From: Anaerosomatales bacterium
GTDB taxonomy: Bacteria; Actinomycetota; Coriobacteriia; Anaerosomatales; Anaerosomataceae
Assembly: GCA_030019445.1 (NCBI GenBank)
Contig: JASEEU010000003.1
Coordinates: forward strand, 1-64,000
DNA length: 64,000 nt
Direction: 5' to 3'
The translations under genes were made by a program, and so were the position numbers. This document shows, in pieces, positions 50,034 to 59,498 of the stretch (positions are counted from its first letter, which is position 1; each line of letters opens with the position of its first letter). Below the pieces are notes generated by a model that was not told where the DNA came from, made no database searches, and saw only the letters and a program-made list of their open reading frames with translations.

Positions 50034-50798
50034 ATGCGACTCGAAGGCAAGGTAGCCGTGATCACCGGAGCGGGCTCCGGCATGGGCCGCGCGATGGCGA
50101 ATCTGTTCTCGGCGGAGGGAGCGAAGATCGTCGCGGCGGAGTGGAACACGACGACGCTCGCCGAGGTCGTCGATGAGGTGAAAGCCGCGGGTGGCGAGAT
50201 CGTGGGCGTCGAGGGCAACGTCGCGCTTCTTGAAGACTGCGAGCGCGTCATCGACACGGCGGTCGAGGCGTTCGGCACCGTGGACGTGCTCTGCAACAAC
50301 GCGGGCGTGATGGACGGCTTCGCGGGCGCCGCCAACGCGACCGACGAGATGTACGAGCGCGTCTTCGGCGTGAACGTGAAGGGTCCGTTCTACCTGACGC
50401 GCAAGGTGCTGCCCATCATGCTCGAGAAGGGCAGCGGCTCGATCGTGAACACGGCCTCGGTCGCCGGCGTGGGCGGCGGCGCGGCAGGCGTCATCTACAC
50501 CATGTCCAAGCACGCGGTCGTCGGTCTCACCAAGAACACCGCCTGGCAGTACGCGCTCAAGGGCGTGCGCTGCAACGCGATCGTCGCCGGCGGCGTGGAG
50601 ACGAACATCATGTCGAGCGTGGACCAGTCGAAGATGGATCCCGAGGGCGCGGAGCGGTGCCAGAAGTACGCGTCCATCATCCCGGGCATGCTCAAGGCCA
50701 CCGACATCGCCGATCTCGCGCTGTTCCTGGCCTCCGACGAGTCGAAGATGATCAACGGCACCGCGATCCCGGCCGACGCCGGCTGGCGCAGCGCCTAG
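50034..50798 (+). CDS. SDR family oxidoreductase (FabG-like)
   Basis: A 254-residue SDR: ITGAGSGMG, AEWNTTTL, CNNAGVMDG, NTASVAGVGGGAA (catalytic Ser), YTMSK, NAIVAGGVETNIM. ATG 50034 follows GAAGAAGGGGGTTGCG. The tail ESKMINGTAIPADAGWRSA is FabG-like. A strong terminator follows at 50832. Confidence 0.93.
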   Translation: MRLEGKVAVITGAGSGMGRAMANLFSAEGAKIVAAEWNTTTLAEVVDEVKAAGGEIVGVEGNVALLEDCERVIDTAVEAFGTVDVLCNNAGVMDGFAGAANATDEMYERVFGVNVKGPFYLTRKVLPIMLEKGSGSIVNTASVAGVGGGAAGVIYTMSKHAVVGLTKNTAWQYALKGVRCNAIVAGGVETNIMSSVDQSKMDPEGAERCQKYASIIPGMLKATDIADLALFLASDESKMINGTAIPADAGWRSA

Positions 50799-50831
50799 AC
50801 GAGCCTTCAGGCGCACACGGCCTCGAAGATC

Positions 50832-50864
50832 GAGAAGGCCGGCCCCTCGGGGGTCGGCCTTCTC
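50832..50864 (+). terminator. Intrinsic terminator after the SDR gene
   Basis: GAGAAGGCCG (50832-50841) pairs with CGGCCTTCTC (50855-50864) around a GC loop. TTCGTG follows, so a T-tract is weak. Confidence 0.7.
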
Positions 50865-50921
50865 TTCGTGACTGTGGTGACGGCGCGACCGTTGCGCGAC
50901 GGCCGGGCACGGAGGACGCGG

Positions 50922-51039
50922 TCACACCCAGCCGCGCGCCCGGTACAGCTCGAGCCCACCGTCGAGCGCGCGGCGCATCTGATCCCGGATGGCGGGTGTC
51001 AGCTTCTTGAGGTAGCCTCCTGACGGGGACTGGGACGGC
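50922..51039 (-). pseudogene. Gene fragment, C-terminal about 37 codons
   Basis: On the minus strand a frame reads SPSGGYLKKLTPAIRDQMRRALDG then GLELYRARGWV and stops at 50922. It looks like the real end of an enzyme gene, with GC3-biased codons, but the frame is closed by TAG about 38 codons upstream and there is no start. The rest of the gene is absent. Family not identified. It abuts, back to back, the truncated gene on the plus strand. Confidence 0.5.
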
Positions 51040-51477
51040 TACGAGCGAGCGTACAGCGGCTCCAAGCCGCTCGACGCCACCTTCACGGAGGCTGAGATCT
51101 CCGCGCTGATGTCGTACGCGCACGGCTCGTCGTACTGGCCGATCAAGAGCATGCAGGTGAACCTCCTCGGCGGGGATTCCGCCGAAGCGTCGGCGCTCGT
51201 CACCTACGCCGGACGCGACTGGCCCGTCTACGTGGCCGGGAGCGGCGGCATAAGCGGCCGCGCGCTCACGGTGGACTTCTCGGAAGCGACCGTCGCCGGC
51301 ATGAGCGTGCCCGCGAACTACCTTGACGCGGGAGAGGCGTACCTCGAGAGCCTCGTGAACGGCCGGCTGGGCCGGATACCCGGGTTCGACATCCAGACGC
51401 TCGAGATCACCGAGGAGGGCGTCCACGCGGTCGGGAGCATCTGGGAGAGCGCGGAGTGGGTGCCGGTGGCCGAGTAG
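51016..51477 (+). pseudogene. N-terminally truncated protein gene
   Basis: After an in-frame TAG (51013) the frame encodes DGDWDGYERAYSGSKPL, DATFTEAEISALMSYAHGSS, then a beta-rich domain (MQVNLLGGDSAEASALVTY, DWPVYVAGSGGIS, YLESLVNGRLGRIPGF). Sense coding continues well upstream of the only ATG (51109), so the natural N-terminus is missing. It is probably the C-terminal extracytoplasmic domain of a lost membrane protein. A short product from ATG 51109 (122 residues) is possible. Confidence 0.6.
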
Positions 51478-51618
51478 GTCCCCCGCGCGCCGCGTCGCTT
51501 CCCCCTCGGCCCGCGCCCGGATCGCTGACGCCCCCGCGCGCCCCGCACGAGCGTGTTTCCGCTATCATGCTCGTACCGCGCGCCCCGTGCGGTGGGACCC
51601 GGGGGAAGGATGAGCGCC

Positions 51619-52197
51619 ATGGCCGAGAAGAGCCGGATCGCCGAGAAGATCGTCGCCGTGCGTGAATCGCTCGGCCTGTCAGCCGAGGAGCTCGCGGAGC
51701 GGGCCGGTTGCGACCTCGCCCTCATCGAGCAGCTCGAGGCGGGAGAGCTCGCCCCGTCGCTCGCGCCGCTCATCAAGATCACCCGCGCTCTCGGCATGCG
51801 TCTCGGCACGCTGCTCGACGACGACACGGCGGTCGGGCCGGTCGTGACGCGCCGCGATGAGGCCGAGCGCGTCTCGCGCGTGAAGTCGCTCGAGACATCG
51901 AGCGACGCCGGCGTGCTGGACTTCTTCTCGCTCGCTGCCGGCAAGACGGCGCGGCACATGGAACCGTTCGTGATCGACGTCCAGCCGAGCGCCGCCGAGA
52001 AGCACACGCTCTCCTCCCACGAGGGCGAGGAGTTCATCTACGTGCTCGACGGCGCCATCGAGGTCGAGTACGGCAAGGCGACGCACACGATCGCGGCGGG
52101 CGACAGCATCTACTACGACTCGATCGTGCCGCACGAGGTGCGAGCTGCCGCCGGCGCGCCGGCGCGCATCCTCGCCGTCGTGTACGCGCCGTTCTAG
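51619..52197 (+). CDS. XRE-cupin transcriptional regulator
   Basis: A 192-residue protein with an N-terminal HTH_XRE (VRESLGLSAEELAERAGCDLALIEQLEAGELAPSLAPLIKI) and a C-terminal cupin (HEGEEFIYVLDGAIEVEYG, DSIYYDSIVPHEVRA). XRE-cupins sense small organic effectors. ATG 51619 is favoured: GGGGGAAGG lies at fitting distance. It heads the acyl-CoA synthetase/ferredoxin oxidoreductase operon, nine bases before it, and likely controls it. Confidence 0.93.
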   Translation: MAEKSRIAEKIVAVRESLGLSAEELAERAGCDLALIEQLEAGELAPSLAPLIKITRALGMRLGTLLDDDTAVGPVVTRRDEAERVSRVKSLETSSDAGVLDFFSLAAGKTARHMEPFVIDVQPSAAEKHTLSSHEGEEFIYVLDGAIEVEYGKATHTIAAGDSIYYDSIVPHEVRAAAGAPARILAVVYAPF

Positions 52198-52206
52198 GGG
52201 CCGGCG

Positions 52207-53880
52207 ATGGCGCTGCACACCGACCTCACCATCGGCCAGTACTTCGAAGCGAAGGCGGCCGAGCACCCCGACCGTGACTTCGTCGTCTATCCCGACCGCG
52301 ACCTGCGCTGGACGTACGGCCAGTTCGACCAGCGCGTGGACCAGCTCGCCAAAGGACTTCTCGCCATCGGCATCGAGCGCGGCGATCACGTCGGCATCTG
52401 GGCGCGTAACGTCCCCGACTGGCTGACGTTCATGTTCGCCACGGCCAAGATCGGAGCCGTGCTCGTCACGGTCAATCCGGTCTACAAGGCCCATGAGCTC
52501 GCGTACGTCATCAAGCAGTCCGACATGAAGGCGCTCGCTATCATCGACGCCTTCCGTGACGTCGACTACGTCAAGATCCTGCGAGAGCTCGTGCCCGAGG
52601 CATCCACGCAGGAGCGCGGGCGCCTGGAGAGCTCCGAGTTCCCGCGCCTGAAGTCGCTCATCTACATGGGCCCCGAGAAGCACCGTGGCTTCTACAACGT
52701 CCCCGAGTTGCTGCTGCTCGGGGACAACATGTCCGACGAGCCGCTGCGCGCGCTCACCGCGTCGTTGCACGCCGACGACGTGGTGAACATGCAGTACACG
52801 TCAGGCACGACGGGCTTCCCCAAGGGCGTCATGCTGACGAGCCGCAACATCCTGAACAACGGTTTCTTCATCGGCGAGCGCCAGAAGCTCGGCCCGGACG
52901 ACCGTATCTGCCTGCCCGTACCGCTCTTCCACTGCTTCGGCTGCGTTCTGGGCGTGCTCGCGGCGCTCACGCACGGCAGCACGCTCGTGATGGTGGAGAG
53001 CTTCGACCCCGTCATCGTCCTCGCCGCCGTCCAGAAGGAGCGCGCCACCGCGCTCTACGGCGTGCCGACGATGTTCATCGCCGAGCTCGCGCACCCGATG
53101 TTCGACCTGTTCGACCTCACGTCGCTCAGGACGGGGATCATGGCCGGCTCGCCGTGCCCGATCGAGACGATGCGTCAGGTGATCGACAAGATGCACGCCA
53201 GCGAGCTCACCATCTGCTACGGGCTCACCGAGGCGTCGCCGGTGTTCACGCAGACGACCGTGGATGACGACCTCGTGCACAAGTGCGAGACCGTCGGGAC
53301 CAAGCACCCCGAGGTCGAGGTGCGCGTGGTCGACCCCGAGACCGGCGAGGACTGTCCGCCCGACGTACCCGGCGAGCTCTGCTGCCGTGGCTACAACATC
53401 ATGAAGGGCTACTACAACATGCCGGAGGCGACCGCCGCCGCGATCGATGCCGAGGGCTGGCTCCATTCGGGCGATCTCGGCACCGTCGATGCGGACGGCT
53501 ACTACCGCATCACCGGCCGCATCAAGGACATGATCATCCGGGGCGGGGAGAACATCTACCCGCGCGAGATCGAGGAGTTCCTGTACACGATGCCCGGCGT
53601 CGAGGACGCGCAGGTCGTCGGCGTCCCGGACGCGAAGTACGGGGAGGTCGTCGGCGCGTTCATCCGTCGTTCGGCAGGCAGCGACATCGCCGAGGGCGAC
53701 GTGCAGGAGTTCGCCCGCGCGCGCATGGCCCGCTACAAGTGCCCCAAGCACATCTGGTTCGTGGACACCTTCCCGATGACGGCGTCCGGCAAGATCCAGA
53801 AGTACAAGCTGCGCGAGATGGCCAAGGAGCGCCTCGGCATCCAGCTCGGCGTCTTCGCGGGCGAGCAGGACGACGCGTAG
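52207..53880 (+). CDS. AMP-forming acyl-CoA synthetase
   Basis: A 557-residue member of the ANL superfamily: [14 protein letters not shown] (A3), [11 protein letters not shown] (A5), [17 protein letters not shown] (A7), [24 protein letters not shown] (A8) and the Lys of [12 protein letters not shown] (A10). Medium/long-chain fatty or branched/aryl acid ligase. Uses ATP, CoA and a carboxylate. Its stop touches the next start (TAGATG). Confidence 0.93.
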   Translation: MALHTDLTIGQYFEAKAAEHPDRDFVVYPDRDLRWTYGQFDQRVDQLAKGLLAIGIERGDHVGIWARNVPDWLTFMFATAKIGAVLVTVNPVYKAHELAYVIKQSDMKALAIIDAFRDVDYVKILRELVPEASTQERGRLESSEFPRLKSLIYMGPEKHRGFYNVPELLLLGDNMSDEPLRALTASLHADDVVNMQYTSGTTGFPKGVMLTSRNILNNGFFIGERQKLGPDDRICLPVPLFHCFGCVLGVLAALTHGSTLVMVESFDPVIVLAAVQKERATALYGVPTMFIAELAHPMFDLFDLTSLRTGIMAGSPCPIETMRQVIDKMHASELTICYGLTEASPVFTQTTVDDDLVHKCETVGTKHPEVEVRVVDPETGEDCPPDVPGELCCRGYNIMKGYYNMPEATAAAIDAEGWLHSGDLGTVDADGYYRITGRIKDMIIRGGENIYPREIEEFLYTMPGVEDAQVVGVPDAKYGEVVGAFIRRSAGSDIAEGDVQEFARARMARYKCPKHIWFVDTFPMTASGKIQKYKLREMAKERLGIQLGVFAGEQDDA

Positions 53881-54720
53881 ATGTCGGGCGTTGCGCTGCG
53901 CGTGCACGAGCACGGCACGGCCGGACGGCCGCGCGTCATCGTGCTGCACGGCGGCCCAGGCGGAGCGGGGGAGGCGACGCCGCTGGCCGAGGGTCTCGGC
54001 AGGTGGTTCTCGGTGCTCGAGCCGTGGCAGCGCGGGAGCGGGAGCGAGCGGCTCACGGTGGCCCGGCACGTCGCCGACCTGCACGAGGTCGTCATCGGGT
54101 GCGGCGAGCCCCGGCCGGCGCTCGTCGGCCACTCGTGGGGCGCGATGCTCGCGCTCTCCTACGCTGCCACCCACCCCGAAGCGGCCGGCCCGCTCGTGCT
54201 CGTGGGCTGCGGGACCTACGACGAAGCGTCGCGTGCGCAGATCGGCCGGACGCTGGGCGACCGGGTGGACGCGGATGTGGAAGCGGCGTTCGACGACCTC
54301 ATGTCGGTCGCCGACCCCGTCCGCCGCGCGCAGCGCCGCCACGGGCTCATCGAGCGGCTCTACGCGTTCGAGCCGGATGACACGCTCCCGAGGCCGACCA
54401 TAGAGATCGACGAGCGGGCGCAGGATGAGACCTGGTCGGACGTCGTACGCCTGCAGGCCGAGCGCATCGAGCCGCAGCGCTTCTCGGCCATCACCGGTCC
54501 GGTGCTCATGGTGCACGGCGCGCACGACCCGCACCCGGGCGCGATGATCCGGGACACGCTGCGTGCGGTCATGCCGCAGCTCGAGTACCGCGAGCTCGCG
54601 CGCTGCGGCCACACGCCGTGGATCGAGCGGCACGCGCGAGACGAGTTCTTCACCGTCGTGCGAGAATGGCTGGCACGGCACGAGACGACAGGGGTGAAGC
54701 GCGCCGATGGCGATGCGTGA
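53881..54720 (+). CDS. Alpha/beta hydrolase (prolyl aminopeptidase-like)
   Basis: A 279-residue protein: VIVLHGGPGGAGE (HGGPG), ALVGHSWGAMLALSYAA (nucleophile elbow), VLMVHGAHDPHPGA (Asp), RCGHTPWIERHARDEF (His). The HGGPG motif is typical of proline iminopeptidase-like enzymes. In this operon it could act as an acyl-CoA or ester hydrolase; this is inference. It overlaps porG. Confidence 0.9.
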   Translation: MSGVALRVHEHGTAGRPRVIVLHGGPGGAGEATPLAEGLGRWFSVLEPWQRGSGSERLTVARHVADLHEVVIGCGEPRPALVGHSWGAMLALSYAATHPEAAGPLVLVGCGTYDEASRAQIGRTLGDRVDADVEAAFDDLMSVADPVRRAQRRHGLIERLYAFEPDDTLPRPTIEIDERAQDETWSDVVRLQAERIEPQRFSAITGPVLMVHGAHDPHPGAMIRDTLRAVMPQLEYRELARCGHTPWIERHARDEFFTVVREWLARHETTGVKRADGDA

Positions 54721-55282
54721 CGACACGATGCACGAGATCCGATGGCACGGCCGCGGCGGCCAGGGGGCGGTGACTGCCGCCAAGATACTCGCGGACGCCG
54801 CGTTCGGCAGCGGGTGGCGCGGCGTGACGAGCGCGCCGTCGTTCGGTGCCGAACGCCGGGGCGCGCCGGTGACCGCTTCGACGCGGCTGGCCGCCGAGGA
54901 GATCCGCGTGCTGTCACAGGTGACCGAGCCCGATGTGGTGGTCGTGCTCGACGAGTCCCTGCTGGATGTGGGCAAGGCGACAGCGGGCATCAAGCCGGGC
55001 GGCGTCATCATCGTCAACACCACCCGCCCCGCGGCGGAGCTTGGCCTTGCGGGCGACTTCCGCGTGGTGGCCGCCGATGTGACTGGCGCGGCGCTTGAGG
55101 CGGGCGTCGTCGTCGCGGGCACGCCGCTCGTCAACACGGCGATCCTCGGAAGCGTGGCCGCCGCGACGGGCCTGGTCACCATCGAGAGCGTGGCCGCCGC
55201 CATCGAGCATGTCTTCTCGGCGAAGCTGGCCGAGAAGAACGTCGCGGCCGCCCGGCTCGCCTTCGAGTGCACGAGCAGGTAA
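54707..55282 (+). CDS. 2-oxoacid:ferredoxin oxidoreductase, gamma subunit
   Basis: A 191-residue PorG-type protein: HEIRWHGRGGQGAVTAAKILADAAF, FGAERRGAPVTASTRL, ADVTG, NTAILGSVAAATG, and KNVAAARLAFE. With delta, alpha and beta subunits it forms a heterotetramer oxidising 2-oxoacids to acyl-CoA with ferredoxin. G-D-A-B order is typical of PorGDAB/VorGDAB. Confidence 0.95.
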   Translation: MAMRDDTMHEIRWHGRGGQGAVTAAKILADAAFGSGWRGVTSAPSFGAERRGAPVTASTRLAAEEIRVLSQVTEPDVVVVLDESLLDVGKATAGIKPGGVIIVNTTRPAAELGLAGDFRVVAADVTGAALEAGVVVAGTPLVNTAILGSVAAATGLVTIESVAAAIEHVFSAKLAEKNVAAARLAFECTSR

Positions 55283-55294
55283 GGAGCGAGAAGC

Positions 55295-55609
55295 ATGCGC
55301 GACCGCAGCCACGATATCTCGATGTCGCGACCGGCAGCCGGCGAGGCGGGCAGGACCGGCGACTGGCGCAACGCGCGGCCCGTGATGGTGGCCGAGCGCT
55401 GTCTCGCCGTCCGCCAGGGAACCGTCACGTGCCAGATCTGCTGGGTGTACTGCCCCGACGCGTGCATCGCGCAGGGCGTGGGCCCCGTCATCGACCTCGA
55501 GCACTGCAAGGGGTGCGGCATCTGTGCCGAGATGTGCCCGGCCTCGGCGATCCAGATGCGTCCGGAGAGCGTGCATGGCGTGTGCGCCGTTGAGGAGGGC
55601 GAGCGATGA
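55295..55609 (+). CDS. 2-oxoacid:ferredoxin oxidoreductase, delta (ferredoxin) subunit
   Basis: A 104-residue protein with two 4Fe-4S motifs: CQICWVYCPDAC and CKGCGICAEMCP. It carries electrons from the TPP centre to ferredoxin. It overlaps the alpha subunit start (ATGA). The first motif has the CxxCxxxCxxxC spacing of the family. Confidence 0.94.
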   Translation: MRDRSHDISMSRPAAGEAGRTGDWRNARPVMVAERCLAVRQGTVTCQICWVYCPDACIAQGVGPVIDLEHCKGCGICAEMCPASAIQMRPESVHGVCAVEEGER

Positions 55610-56832
55610 GCCACGCGAAGACCCGCGTGATGACCGGGAACGAGGCCGCGGCGCACGCCGCTCGCCTCGCGCGCGTACAGGTCGTCGCCGCGTACCCCAT
55701 CACGCCGCAGTCGCCGGTGGTGGAGACGCTGTCGGAGTGGGTGGAGTCGGGCGAGCTCCCCGCCGAGTTCGTGACCGTCGAGTCCGAGCACTCGGCGCTC
55801 ACGGTGTGCATCACCGCGTCGACCGTCGGGGCGCGCACGTTCACCGCGACGAGCGCGAACGGTCTTGCCTACATGACCGAGCAGGTGTGGTGGGCGGCGG
55901 GCGCGCGCCTGCCCATCGTCATGGGTATCGCCAACCGCGCCATGGCGGCCCCGTGGAGCGTGCTCAACGACCAGCAGGACTCGATGTCGGTGCGTGACGC
56001 CGGCTGGGTGCAGCTCTACTGCCGCAACAACCAGGAGATCCTCGACACGCTCGTGCAGGCGTACCGCATCGCCGAGTCGCTCTACGTCCCGGTGATGGTC
56101 TGCTACGACGGCTTCCTGCTGTCACACACCATGATGCCGGTCGAGCTCCCCGATCCGGACACCGTCGACGCGTTCCTCCCTCCCTACCATCCGCTCACGG
56201 TCGTCGACCCCGACGATCCGCGCAACATCGGGCCCGTGACGCTGGCCGATCCGCGTCCAGACGCCGAGGGCGTCGCGCGCAACGGCTACATGGAGTTCCG
56301 CGCGCTGCACCATCGCGCACTGCTCGGCGCTCTCGAGACGATAGAGCGCGTCGATGCCGAGTACGGCGCGGCCACCGGCCGCACGTGGGGCGGGCTGCTC
56401 TGGGAGCACCGGTTGGACGATGCCGACGTGGTGCTCATCGCGGCGGGCTCGCTCGGCACGCAGCTCACCGTGGCGGCTGACGAGCTGCGGGACGAGGGCA
56501 TGAACGTCGGGGTGCTCGGCATCCGTTCGTATCGGCCGTTCCCCGCAGTCGCGGCGCGCGACGCGCTCGACGGGCGCTCGCTCGCGCTCGTCTTCGACAA
56601 GGCCCTCTCGTACGGTCACGAGGGCCCGATCTGCTCGGACATCCGCTCGGCGCTTCAGTCGCGGACCGGGGCGCCTGTCGTGTACGGCGCCATATGCGGG
56701 CTCGGCGGACGCGACGTCTCGCCCGCCGACCTGGCGGATGCCACCAGGCGTGCGGTCGCGGACCGGGCGGCGGGCATCGTCGACCGCGAGCCTGACTGGA
56801 TCAACCTCCACCTTGAGGAGGACGCCCGATGA
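55606..56832 (+). CDS. 2-oxoacid:ferredoxin oxidoreductase, alpha subunit
   Basis: A 408-residue PorA-type protein: MTGNEAAAHAARLARVQVVAAYPITPQSPVVE, FVTVESEHSALTVCITASTVGARTFTATSANGLAYMTEQ, ANRAMAAPWSVLNDQQDSM, and a C-terminal domain with VLGIRSYRPFP. The TP-ITPQSP motif is characteristic. The substrate could be pyruvate, 2-ketoisovalerate or arylpyruvate; sequence alone does not decide, though the acyl-CoA synthetase next to it favours branched or aryl acids. Confidence 0.95.
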   Translation: MSHAKTRVMTGNEAAAHAARLARVQVVAAYPITPQSPVVETLSEWVESGELPAEFVTVESEHSALTVCITASTVGARTFTATSANGLAYMTEQVWWAAGARLPIVMGIANRAMAAPWSVLNDQQDSMSVRDAGWVQLYCRNNQEILDTLVQAYRIAESLYVPVMVCYDGFLLSHTMMPVELPDPDTVDAFLPPYHPLTVVDPDDPRNIGPVTLADPRPDAEGVARNGYMEFRALHHRALLGALETIERVDAEYGAATGRTWGGLLWEHRLDDADVVLIAAGSLGTQLTVAADELRDEGMNVGVLGIRSYRPFPAVAARDALDGRSLALVFDKALSYGHEGPICSDIRSALQSRTGAPVVYGAICGLGGRDVSPADLADATRRAVADRAAGIVDREPDWINLHLEEDAR

Positions 56833-57749
56833 CACGCATCACCGAGCTTCCCACCGACGAGGTCGTCCTGCCGGGCAACCGCGCGTGCGCGGGCTGCGGT
56901 ATCGGCATCGGTCTCCGCGCGGTCACCAAGGCCCTCGAGGGCCGGCTCGTCCTGGTCAATCCCGCAAGCTGCCTCACCGTCCTCGGCGGCATGTTCCCGA
57001 CGAGCTCGGTCGCCGTCCCGTGGGTCAACGTCGCGTTCCCCAGCACCGCCGCCGCCGCCGCCGGGTTGGCCGCCGGGCTGCGCGCGACCGGCAGGGCCGA
57101 TGAGATGACCGTGCTCGCTATGGCGGGAGACGGCGGCACGTCCGACATCGGCATCCAGGCGCTCTCCGGCGCGGCCGAGCGCAACGACGACTTCATCTAC
57201 GTCTGCTACGACAACGAGGCGTACATGAACACCGGCACGCAGCGCTCAGGCCTCACTCCCCGCGGCGCCCGCACAACGACGACATGGACCGGCAAGCGAG
57301 AGAACCCGAAAGACGTGCCCCGCATCATGGAGGCGCACGGCATCCCGTACCTCGCCTCGACCTCCGCGGTGTTCCCTACCGACGTCTACGACAAGGTCGT
57401 GAAGGCGCGTTCGATCGAGGGGCTTCGCTACATCCACATGAGCACGCCGTGTCCGAGCGGCTGGCAGTTCGATCCCAAGGACACCGTCACGATCGGACAG
57501 CTCGCGGTCGAGACCGGGCTGGTCGCGCTCTACGAGGTCGAAGACGGCGCGTTCCGTCTCACCGGGCGCAGCGCCTCGCTCGCGCGCAGCGGAAAGCGTA
57601 AGCCGGTCGCCGACTACATCCGCATGCAGGGCCGATTCAAGGGCATGGCCGAGGAAGACATCGCCGCCGTCCAGGCGTGGGTCGACCAGCGATGGGCGGG
57701 TTACATCGCGCGGCACGAAGCGAGCGCGGGCGAGTCTACCGGCGCCTGA
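56829..57749 (+). CDS. 2-oxoacid:ferredoxin oxidoreductase, beta (TPP) subunit
   Basis: A 306-residue PorB-type protein: NRACAGCGIGIGLRAVTKAL (Cys for the 4Fe-4S), MAGDGGTSDIGIQALSGAAERND (TPP GDG motif), CYDNEAYMNTGTQRSGLTPRGA (NxxYMNTGxQ) and STPCPSGWQFDP. Completes the catalytic core; overlaps the alpha stop by four bases. Confidence 0.95.
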   Translation: MTRITELPTDEVVLPGNRACAGCGIGIGLRAVTKALEGRLVLVNPASCLTVLGGMFPTSSVAVPWVNVAFPSTAAAAAGLAAGLRATGRADEMTVLAMAGDGGTSDIGIQALSGAAERNDDFIYVCYDNEAYMNTGTQRSGLTPRGARTTTTWTGKRENPKDVPRIMEAHGIPYLASTSAVFPTDVYDKVVKARSIEGLRYIHMSTPCPSGWQFDPKDTVTIGQLAVETGLVALYEVEDGAFRLTGRSASLARSGKRKPVADYIRMQGRFKGMAEEDIAAVQAWVDQRWAGYIARHEASAGESTGA

Positions 57750-57956
57750 GCTGATCCATGAAACGTCGGTCCTCCTCACCGATGTGCTTCGTGAGCCGCT
57801 GTGCCACGAGTCCGGCAGGCTCCCGCGCCGCGGTGCACGACGGCAAGCCCAGATGGTTATGCATTGCGCGTGCGGGACAGATACCCCTTACGCGACCGGC
57901 AAAGCCGTCGGAGTCGGTCGTCGATGCGTGCGGTCCGTCGGCGAGGGGCTGTTCAC

Positions 57957-59498
57957 ATGATCGGTCGAGACGCCGTGCCCCGGCGCGTTGCGCTCATCGA
58001 GGCCGGCACCCCGGGTTTGCACGTCTACTCGCATGTCGCGATGGGTCGGGGCACGCCGCTGCTTGCCACGGTCGTACGTGACGCCGGTTTCGAGGTGCGG
58101 GCGTTCGTGGAGGACGTGAGCGGACAAGGCTCGGTCGATTGGGGATTCGTCGCCTCGGCCGGCATCGTCGGCTTCTCGGCCATAACCTGCACGATGCCGC
58201 GAACGACGGACCTCATCGAGCGAACGCGGGCTGTCAATCCCGGCGCAGTCATCGTGCTCGGCGGACCCCACCCCACGTGTGAGCCGCTCGGCAGCCTCGA
58301 CGCAGGCGCGGATGTGGTGCTGCGCGGAGAAGGCGAGGACACGTTCCCCCGCCTCTGCGCCGCGCTCACCGGATCTGGCACGGAACTCGAGACCATCGAG
58401 GGCCTCGTCTGGCGTGAGGCCGGCGCGGTTCGTGAGACAGGTCCTCCGCGACAGCTCACGAGCGCTGAGCTCGACAGTCTTCCGCGAGTCGACCGATCGC
58501 TCGTCCATCGCGCTGATGCCGCCTCGGTGGCGTGGGCATGGCGGGCTCGTGGATGTCCCAAACGATGCGACTTCTGCGAGGTGTGCGAGATCTGGCCACG
58601 ATACTCGGCGCGCAGCGTCGAGACGACCGTGGCCGAGTTGCTCGCCGCACAGGACGAGGGGTATCCGACGGCGTTTCTGATCGACGACAACGCGGCTGCC
58701 GACAAGCGCTCGTTCAAGCGCATGCTCGCGCTGATGGCCGAGGGTGGGTTTGCCCGGACGCTCGTCACACAGATCCGCGCCGACGCGGCGTTCAGGTCTG
58801 ACGGATCGCTCGATCGCGAGTTCCTCACGCTGCTTCGGCGCGCGGCCACGGTCACTGTCGTCTGCATCGGCGTGGAGTCGGCCTCCGACCCGAACCTCGC
58901 GAAGCTCGGCAAAGAGATCGACAGCTCGACGATGGCGCGCGCGCTGAGAGCGATGCGTCGCTACGGGCTCGTCGTCCACGGCATGTTCATCGCCCTTGCC
59001 GAGGACACCGCCGAGGTGATCAGCCGCAACGGCGCATACGCGCGCCGGCATGTGCACTCGCTGCAGTATCTGTTCGAGGTGCCGCTGCCGGGCACGCGCA
59101 GAACACGTGAGCACCGGGCCGCCGGTCGCCTGCTGTTCGACGCGAGATCGGACCTCGCGTACTACGATGGCATGCATGTAGTGCTGCGACCTCTTGCGGT
59201 CCATGCTGCGGAGATGCAGAAGCTCGTGGTCGAGCAGTATCGACGCTTCTACTCCGGTCGGCGGATCGTGACTGCGGCGGTCTGTTCGGCGTTCACCCGC
59301 ATCCGTGCCCTGGGTGCTGCGCAGCGCGCATACCTGCGGCGCGTCTCGGCCCGAAGACGCATCTACTGGTGGGGGCGACTGCACCTCGAGCAGATGCTCG
59401 CTCCGGTGGCTGTGCTCATCACGGGACACCGGCGAGTCAAAGCGTTCATGACCGATCCCGGCTACAGGGAGTACGCGCGCAGACTGGATACACTCTAG
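57957..59498 (+). CDS. B12-binding radical SAM protein
   Basis: A 513-residue protein. An N-terminal B12-binding-like domain (ASAGIVGFSAITCTMPRTTDLIERTRAVNPGAVIVLGGPHPTCEP) is followed by radical SAM core RGCPKRCDFCEVCEIWPRYSARS (CxxxCxxC) and TIM-barrel strands with FLIDDNAAADK. Cognate to magnesium-protoporphyrin cyclase/BchE-like or hopanoid-methylase-like class B methyltransferases; product unknown. ATG 57957 follows GAGGGGC. It ends four bases into the convergent lipoprotein gene. Confidence 0.9.
   Translation: MIGRDAVPRRVALIEAGTPGLHVYSHVAMGRGTPLLATVVRDAGFEVRAFVEDVSGQGSVDWGFVASAGIVGFSAITCTMPRTTDLIERTRAVNPGAVIVLGGPHPTCEPLGSLDAGADVVLRGEGEDTFPRLCAALTGSGTELETIEGLVWREAGAVRETGPPRQLTSAELDSLPRVDRSLVHRADAASVAWAWRARGCPKRCDFCEVCEIWPRYSARSVETTVAELLAAQDEGYPTAFLIDDNAAADKRSFKRMLALMAEGGFARTLVTQIRADAAFRSDGSLDREFLTLLRRAATVTVVCIGVESASDPNLAKLGKEIDSSTMARALRAMRRYGLVVHGMFIALAEDTAEVISRNGAYARRHVHSLQYLFEVPLPGTRRTREHRAAGRLLFDARSDLAYYDGMHVVLRPLAVHAAEMQKLVVEQYRRFYSGRRIVTAAVCSAFTRIRALGAAQRAYLRRVSARRRIYWWGRLHLEQMLAPVAVLITGHRRVKAFMTDPGYREYARRLDTL

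Noticed and set aside
52801-55791. 996-codon frame antisense to the acyl-CoA synthetase and hydrolase
   Set aside because: A mirror of GC3 bias on the other strand; the sense products are well-known enzymes.
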